Below are positions 39,206-47,542 of a stretch of 64,000 nt of DNA, one piece after another. Position 1 is the first letter of the stretch; the number at the start of each line of letters is the position of its first letter. The position numbers and the translations under genes were made by a program. The stretch comes from Pseudoduganella albidiflava (GTDB lineage: Bacteria; Pseudomonadota; Gammaproteobacteria; Burkholderiales; Burkholderiaceae_D), in the NCBI RefSeq assembly GCF_004322755.1, contig NZ_CP036401.1, positions 6,448,001 to 6,512,000 on the forward strand. The letters run 5' to 3'. The notes below the pieces were generated by a model. That model ran no database searches, was not told where the DNA came from, and saw nothing but the letters and a program-made list of their open reading frames with translations.

Positions 39206-40605
39206 TGGCGCATCCGCCGGGCGGCAACCCTGCCGGCAAGGATGGCCGCGCAGCCATCGATACCGGAACACGCCCGAAAGCCATCCGGCTTTCGCTTCTT
39301 ACGCGCTGGTCGGCGCTGGTCGGCACCCTGCTCACCGTCGGCATCCTGATCGCGCTGGCGCTCGACCATTATTTTCCCGACCGGCCCTGGCTCGTCCTGT
39401 CGGTGTGCCTGCTGTGCGTGGTGCCGCTGTCGGTGATCACGATCCGCTCGCAGCTCAAGCCGATCATCTCGCTGTACCGGGCACTGGCCGGCACCGTCAC
39501 GAGCTACCGCGACGGCGACTTCTCCTTCAGCCTGCACTGGCCCCAGGGCGACGAGCTGCGCGAACTGGTGGACGCCCATAACGCGCTGGGCGAAGTGTTG
39601 CGCGAACAGCGCCTCAACCTCGTGCAGCGCGAACTGCTGCTGGACACCATGGTGCAGAACACGCCGGTGGCGATGCTGCTGGTGGCCGATGCGGGCGCGA
39701 TCGTGTACGCCAACGTGGCGGCGCGGCACATGCTGCACGGCGGGCGCAAGCTCGAAGGACACCGGCTGGACGCGCTGCTGGAACGTTCCGCCGTGCCGCT
39801 GCGCGAAGCGGTCGCCCGTGGCGGCGATGGCCTGTTCACGACCGGCGAGGGCGACAGCGAGGAAGTGTTCCACCTGGCGCGCCGCCGCTTCAACCTGAAC
39901 GGCCGGCGCCACGAATTGCTGCTGCTGCGCCAGCTCACGCTGGAGTTGCGGCGCCAGGAAGTGCAGACATGGAAGAAAGTGATCCGCGTGATCAGCCATG
40001 AACTGAACAATTCGCTGGCCCCGCTGGCGTCGCTCGCCCATTCCGGCGCGGAACTGGTGCGCCGTGGGCAGACCGAACGCCTGCCGCAGATCCTTGCCAC
40101 GATCGAGGAACGCACCCGCCACCTGGAAGGCTTCATCCTCGGCTATGCGCGCTTCGCCAAGCTGCCGGCGCCGCGCCGCCAGCCGCACCCATGGCCCGGC
40201 TTCGTGGCCCGCCTGGCCGAACAGGTTCCGTTCCGGGTGGTGGGCACGCTGCCGGCCGAAGCGGCGGCCTTCGATGCCGCCCAGCTGGAGCAGGCGCTGC
40301 TGAACCTGCTGAAGAACGCCCATGAATCGGGTTCGCCGCCGGAGGCCGTCGCGCTGGACATCCGCCACGTGCAGGACACCGTGCGCATCGAAGTGCGGGA
40401 TCGGGGGCCGGGCATGAGCGATACGGTGCTGGCGAACGCACTGGTGCCCTTCTATTCCACCAAGCGCAGCGGCACCGGCCTGGGTCTGGCGCTGGCGCGC
40501 GAGATCGCCGAGGCACATGGCGGCCGGATCACGCTGGCGAACCGCGACGGTGGCGGCCTGGCCGTGACACTGCTGTTGCCGGCCAGCCTGCCGGACGCCG
40601 CCTGA
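39205..40605 (+). CDS. Sensor histidine kinase (NtrB-like, PAS domain)
   Basis: 466 residues. Two membrane helices (about 38-58 and 65-82) enclose only a very short periplasmic turn, so the signal is probably sensed in the membrane or cytoplasm. HAMP-like and PAS regions (about 150-225) are followed by the H-box VISHELNNSLAPLASLAHSG with His near 267. The ATPase domain has LLNLLKNAHESG, DRGPGM and GTGLGLALAREIAEAHGGRI. It overlaps the regulator gene by one base. The arrangement exporter-regulator-kinase suggests sensing of the exported compound or the membrane damage it causes. Confidence 0.94.
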   Translation: MAHPPGGNPAGKDGRAAIDTGTRPKAIRLSLLTRWSALVGTLLTVGILIALALDHYFPDRPWLVLSVCLLCVVPLSVITIRSQLKPIISLYRALAGTVTSYRDGDFSFSLHWPQGDELRELVDAHNALGEVLREQRLNLVQRELLLDTMVQNTPVAMLLVADAGAIVYANVAARHMLHGGRKLEGHRLDALLERSAVPLREAVARGGDGLFTTGEGDSEEVFHLARRRFNLNGRRHELLLLRQLTLELRRQEVQTWKKVIRVISHELNNSLAPLASLAHSGAELVRRGQTERLPQILATIEERTRHLEGFILGYARFAKLPAPRRQPHPWPGFVARLAEQVPFRVVGTLPAEAAAFDAAQLEQALLNLLKNAHESGSPPEAVALDIRHVQDTVRIEVRDRGPGMSDTVLANALVPFYSTKRSGTGLGLALAREIAEAHGGRITLANRDGGGLAVTLLLPASLPDAA

Positions 40606-40621
40606 GGCAGGCGGTAGCTGA

Positions 40622-40657
40622 GGGTCACGGAGCGAGTCACTGAGGGAGTCACTGAGG
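40622..40657. repeat. Short 12-bp tandem repeat
   Basis: GAGTCACTGAGG occurs at 40634-40645 and 40646-40657, preceded by a decayed copy (GGGTCACGGAGC, 40622-40633). It lies just after the kinase stop, in the 223-base gap before the PEP-CTERM gene. The rest of the gap holds no clear promoter. Confidence 0.55.
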
Positions 40658-40828
40658 GGACAACCGAAGGTGCCACCCGGGAATCGTGTCCGGCAGGCAT
40701 GATGTCGCGCAATTTGACGCATTGAACTTGCGCAAAAGTCAACAAGAAAGGCCTCGCAACTGAACCCGGCAGTTCTAATGTGTCCCTACGCGGCCCGCGT
40801 CGGGCCGCACTTCAACCGGGGAATCATC

Positions 40829-41374
40829 ATGAAATGTCACTCGTTTTTACCGGGCGCGGCACTGGCAGCCGCGCTGGCCTTCGCGGGGGCGGCGCAGGCC
40901 GACAACTCCGTCACCAATGTCAACCTGGGCGGCGCCGCCGATGGCACGCTGTCGGCGCACTTCGGCGTCACGCACATCGAGACGGGCGCCTTCATCGACA
41001 CGTTCAACTTCTCGCCCTCGGACGGCAGCTGGTTCGTCGACTCGAGCGTGGTCACGATCGGCTTCCAGCCGTTCTCAAACATCAACTTCGACAGGGCGGA
41101 GATTAACGGCAATGACATGACGCTGACGGACGACGGCGTCTTCGAATACGGCTGGCTGATCAATACGCCGATCATGGGCCCGCTGGTGCTGACGGTGTAT
41201 GGCACCGTGGAAGGCGCGATGGGGGGCGCTTCGGCCAGCTATGCGGGGACGATCAATATCAGTCCGGTTCCGGAGCCGGATACCTATGCAATGCTTTTTG
41301 GTGGCTTGGGGATGCTGGCCTGGCTGAGCCGAAGAAAACCATCAGTCGACATTAAAATGTCCAACAAGAATTAA
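40829..41374 (+). CDS. FxDxF family PEP-CTERM protein 1
   Basis: 181 residues from MKCHSFLPGAALAAALAFAG (GGGGAAT upstream). The signal peptide ends AGAAQA at about residue 27. The motif GAFIDTFNFSPSDG is the FxDxF signature of a PEP-CTERM subfamily. The C-terminal sorting signal is VPEPDTYAMLFGGLGMLAWL followed by SRRKP. The extra tail after the Arg cluster (SVDIKMSNKN) is longer than normal. The protein should be processed by an exosortase encoded elsewhere. A second member follows 300 bases downstream. Confidence 0.9.
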   Translation: MKCHSFLPGAALAAALAFAGAAQADNSVTNVNLGGAADGTLSAHFGVTHIETGAFIDTFNFSPSDGSWFVDSSVVTIGFQPFSNINFDRAEINGNDMTLTDDGVFEYGWLINTPIMGPLVLTVYGTVEGAMGGASASYAGTINISPVPEPDTYAMLFGGLGMLAWLSRRKPSVDIKMSNKN

Positions 41375-41428
41375 AAGTTTCTCGTTAATAATGTCCTTGT
41401 CGAAATATTATTTCCTTGTGATATTTAA

Positions 41429-41452
41429 ACTTGATGATCATCAAGTATTTTT
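41429..41452 (+). terminator. Terminator-like palindrome after FxDxF gene 1
   Basis: A perfect 18-bp palindrome ACTTGATGATCATCAAGT (41429-41446) followed by ATTTTT. It lies 55 bases after the stop. Confidence 0.6.
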
Positions 41453-41548
41453 CCAGGAATTAATATTAAACTCCGGAATTATATATTTCCAAATGAAATC
41501 TTTTTAATCTAAAACCTGTTATAAATCAGCAACTTACGTTAATTTACC

Positions 41549-41574
41549 AAAAGACGCCGCGGCGTCTTTTTTTT
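41549..41574 (+). terminator. Second terminator after FxDxF gene 1
   Basis: A self-complementary stem AAAAGACGCC (41549-41558) / GGCGTCTTTT (41561-41570), the inner GC becoming part of the loop, followed by four more T residues. It is also a strong signal on the other strand. Confidence 0.75.
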
Positions 41575-41604
41575 GTACCTATTTGTAACGGCTTCAATAA
41601 ATTA

Positions 41605-41633
41605 TTGACAACACCTTAAAGCTGGCTTAACTT
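41605..41633 (+). promoter_or_regulatory. Candidate promoter of FxDxF gene 2
   Basis: A perfect TTGACA (41605-41610) stands 17 bases before TAACTT (41628-41633), a weak -10 matching three of six. An A/T-rich stretch upstream could act as an UP element. Confidence 0.5.
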
Positions 41634-41674
41634 GTCGACTCCTTATAGTTAATAACTCTTCGACGAGGTAAAGC

Positions 41675-42160
41675 ATGAAATTGAAATCTCTCGTACTGGC
41701 AGCCGCACTGCTGCCCGCCTTCGGCTCCGCATTCGCCGATGACATCACCGTCGACCTGATCGGCGGCCCGAACGTCTACTCGGCACTCGTGGGCAACACC
41801 CACACCGAGGGCGCCTTCAGCGACACGTTCACCTTCACCGGCTTCGACGGTGTGGGCACGGTCTTCGCTGGCCTGATCAACAACGCCAGCGCCTGGAGCG
41901 ATGTAACGTTCACCGACGTAACGCTGAACGGCGTGGACGTTGCAACGGCCGACCTGGGTTCCCTGTCGATCGCTGCCATCCTGGGTCAGGATGTGTCCGG
42001 CCCGCTGACGCTGGTCGTGAACGGCACCGTCACCGGCGACGTGGCCAGCTACGGCGGCAACTTCACCGTGACGGCAGTTCCGGAACCTGCAACCTACGGC
42101 ATGCTGGCCGGCGGCCTGGGCGTGCTGGCCTTCGCAGCACGTCGTCGCAAACAGCAGTAA
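41675..42160 (+). CDS. FxDxF family PEP-CTERM protein 2
   Basis: 161 residues: signal peptide to FGSAFA (about 22), the signature GAFSDTFTFTGFDGVGTVFA, and the sorting signal VPEPATYGMLAGGLGVLAFA ending ARRRKQQ. It is a homologue of the preceding gene (same signature and layout), so a tandem duplication. CGACGAGG precedes the ATG. A strong terminator follows. Confidence 0.92.
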   Translation: MKLKSLVLAAALLPAFGSAFADDITVDLIGGPNVYSALVGNTHTEGAFSDTFTFTGFDGVGTVFAGLINNASAWSDVTFTDVTLNGVDVATADLGSLSIAAILGQDVSGPLTLVVNGTVTGDVASYGGNFTVTAVPEPATYGMLAGGLGVLAFAARRRKQQ

Positions 42161-42182
42161 TCAACTCGAGCAGTACGCTCCC

Positions 42183-42209
42183 AAAAAAGGCGCTTCGGCG
42201 CCTTTTTTT
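42183..42209 (+). terminator. Intrinsic terminator after FxDxF gene 2
   Basis: AAAAAAGGCGC (42183-42193), TTCG tetraloop, GCGCCTTTTTT (42198-42208), with one further T at 42209. It lies 22 bases after the stop and works in both directions. Confidence 0.95.
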
Positions 42210-42230
42210 CATGGCTGGTAAACTTCCGGG

Positions 42231-42989
42231 ATGCAAAAGACCCGTTTCGACCAGCCCGGCCACCCTCCCGCCACCATCACCGAATTCGAAGGCGTACGCT
42301 CGCTCCACCTCGGCACGTCGTGGGTGCAGGGCGCAATGCGGCTGTCGAAGCCCGACGCCATCGAGCTCGAGTACGTGCAGATGATGATGATGTGGATGCT
42401 GTTCCTGCAGCAGCCCCGCCACATTGCCCAGCTCGGCCTGGGCAGCGCCGCGCTGACGAAGTTCTGCCACGGGCGCTTCCCCGGCGCCCGCGTATCGGTC
42501 GCCGAACTCAATCCCAACGTGATCGCGGTGTGCGAGGCGATGTTCGGCCTGCCGCCCAACGATGAACGGTTGAACGTACGCCAGATGGATGCCCTCGATT
42601 TCGTCCACGACCCGGCCAACCGCGGCGCCATCGACGTGCTGCAGGTCGACCTGTACGACGAGGAAGCGCGCGGCCCGGTGCTGGACTCGCCCGAGTTCTA
42701 CCAGGCGTGCAGCGACTGCCTGACGGAACACGGCATCATGACGGCCAACGTGTTCGGCGAATTCGACAACTACGAGCGCAACCTGCAGCACATGGAACTG
42801 GCCTTCGATGCCGTGGTGTGGCTGCCCGAAGTGCACGATGCGAACATCGTCGCGATCGCGTTCAAGACCGCCCCGGTGCTGGACTTTTCCGTACTGTACG
42901 AACGTGCGGCAGCCATCCGGAAGACCTACAACCTGCCCGCCAGGAAGTGGGTCGATGGCCTGAAGGAATGGATGCTGGACCAGGGCTAG
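42231..42989 (+). CDS. Spermidine synthase-like protein (polyamine aminopropyltransferase family)
   Basis: 252 residues with the Rossmann core of the SpeE family: AQLGLGSAALTKFCHGRFPG (dcSAM/MTA-binding glycine loop), ARVSVAELNPNVIAVCEAMF (acidic ribose-binding Glu) and DVLQVDLYDEEARGPVLDSP (catalytic-site Asp region). A short N-terminal beta part (ITEFEGVRSLHLGTSWVQGA) precedes it. True spermidine synthases use putrescine and decarboxylated SAM; short, isolated homologues like this one may act on other amines. It is monocistronic, starting 22 bases after a terminator. Confidence 0.8.
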   Translation: MQKTRFDQPGHPPATITEFEGVRSLHLGTSWVQGAMRLSKPDAIELEYVQMMMMWMLFLQQPRHIAQLGLGSAALTKFCHGRFPGARVSVAELNPNVIAVCEAMFGLPPNDERLNVRQMDALDFVHDPANRGAIDVLQVDLYDEEARGPVLDSPEFYQACSDCLTEHGIMTANVFGEFDNYERNLQHMELAFDAVVWLPEVHDANIVAIAFKTAPVLDFSVLYERAAAIRKTYNLPARKWVDGLKEWMLDQG

Positions 42990-43433
42990 CCCTCCGGTCA
43001 GGCATCGCCCCGCTTTCCTGGCGGTAGCGCGGAAACCGATCGATCCGGCGCTGGCGCCGGCAGCCAGGTGCGGCTTCCAGCCGGGGCCGGACAGCGTGAT
43101 CGCCCGCGCGGCGGCCCGCATGTACTTCCCACTCCACAGTGGCGTGGCGGTGCCCTGCACGGCCACCGGCAGCGGCCACTTCACCGCTTCACGCTTGAAC
43201 CCCCTCACGCTTGACTGTCGTAAAAATGTCGCGCCCGGCCGAGAAATTGCCGGGTCCGGCAGATGGAGGGGCAACAGGGTAAGCGACTTCGTCATATAAA
43301 TCACGCAATATTTTCAGCACGTTCATTCGGCGCAACAGGGCGTTACTACTTTATTACCGGGCCGGGTAGACTCAGCGCGGGACACCCCCATGCATGCTTC
43401 GCCCCCATCCAACCAAGAGACGATAAAAGACAC
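42990..43433. other. Gap between the SpeE-like gene and the second TonB receptor
   Basis: 444 bases. Bases 43010-43210 keep an open minus-strand frame whose translation (for example KWPLPVAVQGTATPLWSGKY) looks protein-like but has no start and no family I recognise; it may be a gene remnant. The last 130 bases are lower in GC and contain TATAAA at about 43296-43301, a possible -10 element. No riboswitch motif was recognised. Confidence 0.4.
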
Positions 43434-45902
43434 ATGAAGCAGAACACTTTCCGCCGTACCGTGCTCGCCAGCGCCGCCCTGTTGCTGGCCGCGCACGCTT
43501 CCGCGCAGACCGCCGCCGATGCCCAGCCATCCGGCACCGCAGCGGTGCAACAAGCCGAACAGCCGACCGAACAGGCAACCGTGGTCGTGCTGGGTTCGCG
43601 TTCCGCCGCCCGCACCGCGCTCGACACCGCCGCGCCGGTGGGCCTGATCAACGTGAAGGACATGCAGACCGCCGGCCCGCTGGAACTGGGCAAGCTGCTG
43701 CAATCGCTCGACCCGTCGTTCAACTTCTCGTCCACCTTCATCAGCGACGGCACCGACATCATCCGCCCCGCCACGCTCCGCTCGCTGGGCCCGGACCAGC
43801 TGCTGGTGCTGGTGAACGGCAAGCGCCGCCACCAGCAGGCGCTGGTCAACGTGCAACAGACCGTGGGCCGCGGCTCGGCCGGTACCGACATCAATGCGAT
43901 CCCGCTGTCGGCCATCCACCACATCGAAGTGCTGCGCGACGGCGCCGCCGCGCAATACGGTTCCGACGCGATCGCCGGCGTGATCAACATCGTGCTGAAG
44001 TCGAACGTGAACGAAACCCAGGTGTCCGGCCAGGTGGGCACCACGTCCGAAGGCGACGGCGACATGATTTCCGGCAGCGTGAACCGCGGCTGGGCGCTGG
44101 GCAGCGATGGCGGCTACATCAACGTTTCCGTGGAAGGCCGCCGCCGCAACGAAACCAACCGCGCCGGCCTCGATACCGCGCGCACCGATCCGCCCCGCGT
44201 CACGCAGCGCATCGGCGACAGCGACGCGAAGGACGCTTACCTGTGGGCCAACGCGGCCCTGCCGGCCGGCCGCGGCGGCGAGTTCTATGCATTCGGCGGC
44301 GCCTCGAAACGCAAGGGCGATTCGTCCGGCTTCTTCCGCTCGGCGGGCGACGACCGCACTGTCACGGCCGTGTACCCGGAAGGCTACCTGCCGAACATCC
44401 GCACCACCGTCAAGGATGCCTCGCTGGCCGTCGGCTACCGGCTCGACCTGCCCAATGAATGGAAGGCCGACGTCTCCGTCAACCATGGCCGCAGCGAACT
44501 GGCGTTCCATGAAAAGAACACGATCAATGTCAGCTACTGGTACGAGCCGCGCCCCAACGGCGGCGGCATCTATGGCGAATCGCCGCTGGAAGCCGATACC
44601 GGCAAGCTGAAGTTCAACCAGACCACGTTCAACGCCGACCTGAAAGGCCCGGTCGCCAAGGGCGTGTTCTTCGCCACCGGCTTCGAATGGCGGCGCGACG
44701 GCTACGAGATCGTGGCCGGCGATCCGGTGTCGTACCAGTATGGCCGCACCAACAACCCGGCGATCCAGATCCTCACGCCGGCCGGCACGGTGGCCGCATC
44801 GGGCACCCAGGGCTTCCCGGGCTACACGCCGTCGACCGAGGTGGACGAAGGCCGCCACAACATCGCGCTGTATGGCGACGTGGAATGGCGCGCGCTCGAC
44901 ACGCTGATGCTGACGGGCGCGGTGCGCTACGAGAAATACTCGGACTTCGGCAGCACTACCACCGGCAAGGTCACCGCGCGCTGGGATCCGTCGAAACAGG
45001 TGGGCGTGCGCGGCAGCTTCTCGTCCGGCTTCCGCGCCCCGGGCGTGCAGCAAGCGTTCTACAGCTCCGTGTCGACCAACCTGAACGCCGCCGGCGTGCT
45101 GACCGAGACGCTGACCGCGCGCCAGGACAGCCCAGTCACGCGGGCACTGGGGATCGCGCCGCTGAAGGAGGAAACCTCGCGCAACGCCAGCATGGGCATC
45201 GTGCTGCGTCCGCTGCCGAACTTCTCGCTGACGACCGACGTGTACCAGATCAAGATCAAGGACCGCATCGTGTTCTCCAGCACGATCTCGCCGGAAGCGG
45301 GCGGCGGCCCGATCGCCAACGTGCTGGTGCCGCTGAAGGTGGGCCAGGCGCAGTTCTTCACCAATGCCGTCGACACCAAGACGCGCGGCATCGACATCGT
45401 GGCCGAACATACGTCGCGCTGGCCGGGCTCCACGCTGGTGCTGTCCGGCCAGCTGGGCTTCAACAAGACCGAAGTCACCGGCCGCCACTCCACCTCGTCG
45501 ATCCTGACCGGCGAACAGCTGTTCGACGCATCGCAGGTCACGCTGATCGAGCATGGCCAGCCGCGCAAGCACCACGTGCTGTCGGCCGACTACACGATGG
45601 GCAAGTGGAACGGCAACGTGCGCGCCAACTACTACGGCGAGGTGCAGGGCCAGGGCTTCACGCCGGGCTTCATCCAGACCTGGGAAGGCAAGTGGATCGC
45701 CGACATGACGCTGCGCTACAACTTCACGAAGAAGCTCGGCCTGCAACTGGGCGTGAACAACGTGTTCGACACCTACCCGACCGAGTGGGACAAGACGCGC
45801 GCTGCACCGTTCCCGCAACTGGGCTTCACGCACTGCTGGGAAACCTGCCCGTTCGGCATCAACGGCCGCAGCATGTACGTGCGCGCCGACTACGCGTTCT
45901 GA
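43434..45902 (+). CDS. TonB-dependent outer-membrane receptor
   Basis: 822 residues from MKQNTFRRTVLASAALLLAA; the signal peptide ends AHASA at about 25. A Gln/Glu/Ala-rich linker is followed by the plug: TVVVLGSRSAARTALDTAAP, TLRSLGPDQLLVLVNGKRRH and IEVLRDGAAAQYGSDAIAGV. The barrel ends in SMYVRADYAF with the terminal Phe. A cysteine pair in CWETCPFG near the end could be a disulfide in an outer loop. The ligand is unknown. The last 13 bases overlap the convergent MocR-type gene. Confidence 0.93.
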   Translation: MKQNTFRRTVLASAALLLAAHASAQTAADAQPSGTAAVQQAEQPTEQATVVVLGSRSAARTALDTAAPVGLINVKDMQTAGPLELGKLLQSLDPSFNFSSTFISDGTDIIRPATLRSLGPDQLLVLVNGKRRHQQALVNVQQTVGRGSAGTDINAIPLSAIHHIEVLRDGAAAQYGSDAIAGVINIVLKSNVNETQVSGQVGTTSEGDGDMISGSVNRGWALGSDGGYINVSVEGRRRNETNRAGLDTARTDPPRVTQRIGDSDAKDAYLWANAALPAGRGGEFYAFGGASKRKGDSSGFFRSAGDDRTVTAVYPEGYLPNIRTTVKDASLAVGYRLDLPNEWKADVSVNHGRSELAFHEKNTINVSYWYEPRPNGGGIYGESPLEADTGKLKFNQTTFNADLKGPVAKGVFFATGFEWRRDGYEIVAGDPVSYQYGRTNNPAIQILTPAGTVAASGTQGFPGYTPSTEVDEGRHNIALYGDVEWRALDTLMLTGAVRYEKYSDFGSTTTGKVTARWDPSKQVGVRGSFSSGFRAPGVQQAFYSSVSTNLNAAGVLTETLTARQDSPVTRALGIAPLKEETSRNASMGIVLRPLPNFSLTTDVYQIKIKDRIVFSSTISPEAGGGPIANVLVPLKVGQAQFFTNAVDTKTRGIDIVAEHTSRWPGSTLVLSGQLGFNKTEVTGRHSTSSILTGEQLFDASQVTLIEHGQPRKHHVLSADYTMGKWNGNVRANYYGEVQGQGFTPGFIQTWEGKWIADMTLRYNFTKKLGLQLGVNNVFDTYPTEWDKTRAAPFPQLGFTHCWETCPFGINGRSMYVRADYAF

Positions 45903-47452
45903 CGCGCGTCCCGGTGTAATTTCGGGCGCACTTCCGGCCGGCCCTGCGCCGGCCGGAAGCGCTCCGCCTCATAGGCGGCCAGGTGGATCACGGCCGCCAG
46001 CCGCTTCACCAATCCTTCCATCGCTTCCGCGGGTACCTGGGCATAGCCCAGCATCAGTCCATTCCAGGGGACCTGGCCAGCCGCGGCTTCCTGCACCGCG
46101 TGGGCCGACAGCGCATTCACGACGATGCCCTCCTCGCGAGCCCTGGCGCGGATCGCTTCATCCGGCAGCCAGTCCGGCAAGCGCAGCGACAGGTGCATGC
46201 CGGCCGAGGCGCCATGCACGGTGGCGATGCGGCCCAGGTGTTTTTCCAGGGCGGCGACCAGCGCATCGCGCCGTTCGCGGTACAGCCGCCGCATGCGCCG
46301 CAAATGCAGCAGGAACTGCCCGCTGGTGACGAATTCCGCCAGCGCCAGCTGCTCGGCCACCCGCCCCGCCGCCGATGACTGGGCGCGCAGCAGCGCCAGT
46401 TGCGGCGCCAGGCCGGGCGGCACCACCAGGTAGCCGATGCGCAGGCCGGGGAACATGGTCTTGCTGAACGTGCCGCAGTACAGCACCGGCGCATCCGGCG
46501 CCAGCCCCTGCATTGCCGCCAGCGGCGGGCCGTCGTGGCGGAACTCGCTGTCGTAGTCGTCCTCGATGATCAGCGCGCCGCTCCGGCGGGCGCCGTCGAT
46601 CAGCGCCAGCCGCCGGGCCAGCGACAGCACGGTGCCTACCGGGTACTGGTGCGACGGCGTGGTGTAGACCAGCCTTGGCCGGCGCGCCTGCCAGTCCTGC
46701 GCCGAAGGCGCCATGCCCTCCTCGTCCACCGCGATGCCTTCCACCGCCAGGCCGGCGTGGCGGAATGCCGCCAGCGCGCCGCCGTAGCCGGGGTTTTCAT
46801 GCCATACCGTGTCGCCTTCGTCGGCGCAGGCACGGGCGCACAGGTCCAGCGTGCTCTGGCTGCCATCGGTGATGAATACCTGCCCGGCTTCGCACACCAC
46901 GCCCCGCGACGCCCGCAGGTAATCCGCGATCGCGGTCCGCAACGGCCAGGCGCCGGCCGGGTCGCCGTAGTTCAGCTGCGCCGGATCGAGTCCGCGCCAG
47001 GCCCGGTCGAGCAGCCGGCGCCACAGCGCCAGCGGAAACGCCTGCAGGTCCGGCACGCCCGGCACGAAGGCCTGGGCGTCGCTGGCGCCATTCGACAGCG
47101 GGCGCAGGTTCAGGGCGCGGCGCGACAGGCCGGCCTGCGCCGCCGGCAGCCGGCCACGCCGCTGCGTTGCCGCATCGGCTGCCGGTTCGGGCACGAAGCG
47201 GGCCACCACGGTGCCGCGGCGGTCCGGCACCACGAAACCTTCGCTGGCCAGCTGTTCATAGGCGTACAGCACAGTGTTGCGGGCCACGCCCAGCTCGGCC
47301 GCCAGGGCACGCGTGGCCACCAGCCGCGTGCCGGCCGCCAGCGTGCCGGCACGGATCGCATGGCGCAGGCATTCATGCAGCAGCCGCTGGCGCGGCCAGC
47401 TGCGGTGCCCATGGTCGCGCGCGAAGTTCGACAACAGCAGTGCGTAATCCAT
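45890..47452 (-). CDS. MocR/PdxR-type transcription regulator (GntR helix-turn-helix plus aminotransferase domain)
   Basis: 520 residues from MDYALLLSNFARDHGHRSWP; an ATG a few codons upstream is an alternative. The winged helix (about 15-80) has RALAAELGVARNTVLYAYEQ and the wing GFVVPDRRGTVVA. A linker leads to a fold-type I aminotransferase domain with DPAGAWPLRTAIADYLRASR and the PLP lysine in GTFSKTMFPGLRIGYLVVP (near 330). Such regulators sense pyridoxal phosphate or an amino compound and usually activate the divergent gene. Here that gene encodes an FMN-binding PNPOx-like protein, which supports a vitamin B6 or related role. Confidence 0.92.
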   Translation of the reverse strand: MDYALLLSNFARDHGHRSWPRQRLLHECLRHAIRAGTLAAGTRLVATRALAAELGVARNTVLYAYEQLASEGFVVPDRRGTVVARFVPEPAADAATQRRGRLPAAQAGLSRRALNLRPLSNGASDAQAFVPGVPDLQAFPLALWRRLLDRAWRGLDPAQLNYGDPAGAWPLRTAIADYLRASRGVVCEAGQVFITDGSQSTLDLCARACADEGDTVWHENPGYGGALAAFRHAGLAVEGIAVDEEGMAPSAQDWQARRPRLVYTTPSHQYPVGTVLSLARRLALIDGARRSGALIIEDDYDSEFRHDGPPLAAMQGLAPDAPVLYCGTFSKTMFPGLRIGYLVVPPGLAPQLALLRAQSSAAGRVAEQLALAEFVTSGQFLLHLRRMRRLYRERRDALVAALEKHLGRIATVHGASAGMHLSLRLPDWLPDEAIRARAREEGIVVNALSAHAVQEAAAGQVPWNGLMLGYAQVPAEAMEGLVKRLAAVIHLAAYEAERFRPAQGRPEVRPKLHRDARQNA

Positions 47453-47454
47453 CG

Positions 47455-47542
47455 TGGTTCCATTCGGTTGGCCGCCCCTGGACCTGTTCCGGGAGCCAGC
47501 AGCGCCATTATAGTGCGCCCTCAACCCACCGAATGGAGACCA
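47455..47542. promoter_or_regulatory. Divergent control region with an inverted repeat and TATAGT
   Basis: CCATTCGGT beside the regulator ATG (47460-47468) is mirrored by ACCGAATGG beside the other gene (47528-47536); the extended arms also share TGGT-type ends. Between them, TATAGT at 47509-47514 could be a -10 for the rightward gene, with no good -35, as expected of an activated promoter. MocR proteins bind paired sites in such gaps; this assignment is inference. Confidence 0.5.

Larger units (their letters stand above)
41375..41674. other. AT-rich gap between the two FxDxF genes
   Basis: 300 bases of strikingly low GC in a high-GC genome. It contains two terminator-like palindromes (41429-41452 and 41549-41574) and a promoter candidate (41605-41633). 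No reading frame of merit was seen. Confidence 0.6.

Noticed and set aside
42990..43433. Cobalamin or TPP riboswitch before the second TonB receptor
   Set aside because: No B12 box or THI box core could be found; the CCACT/AGTGG hairpin near 43130 alone is not enough.
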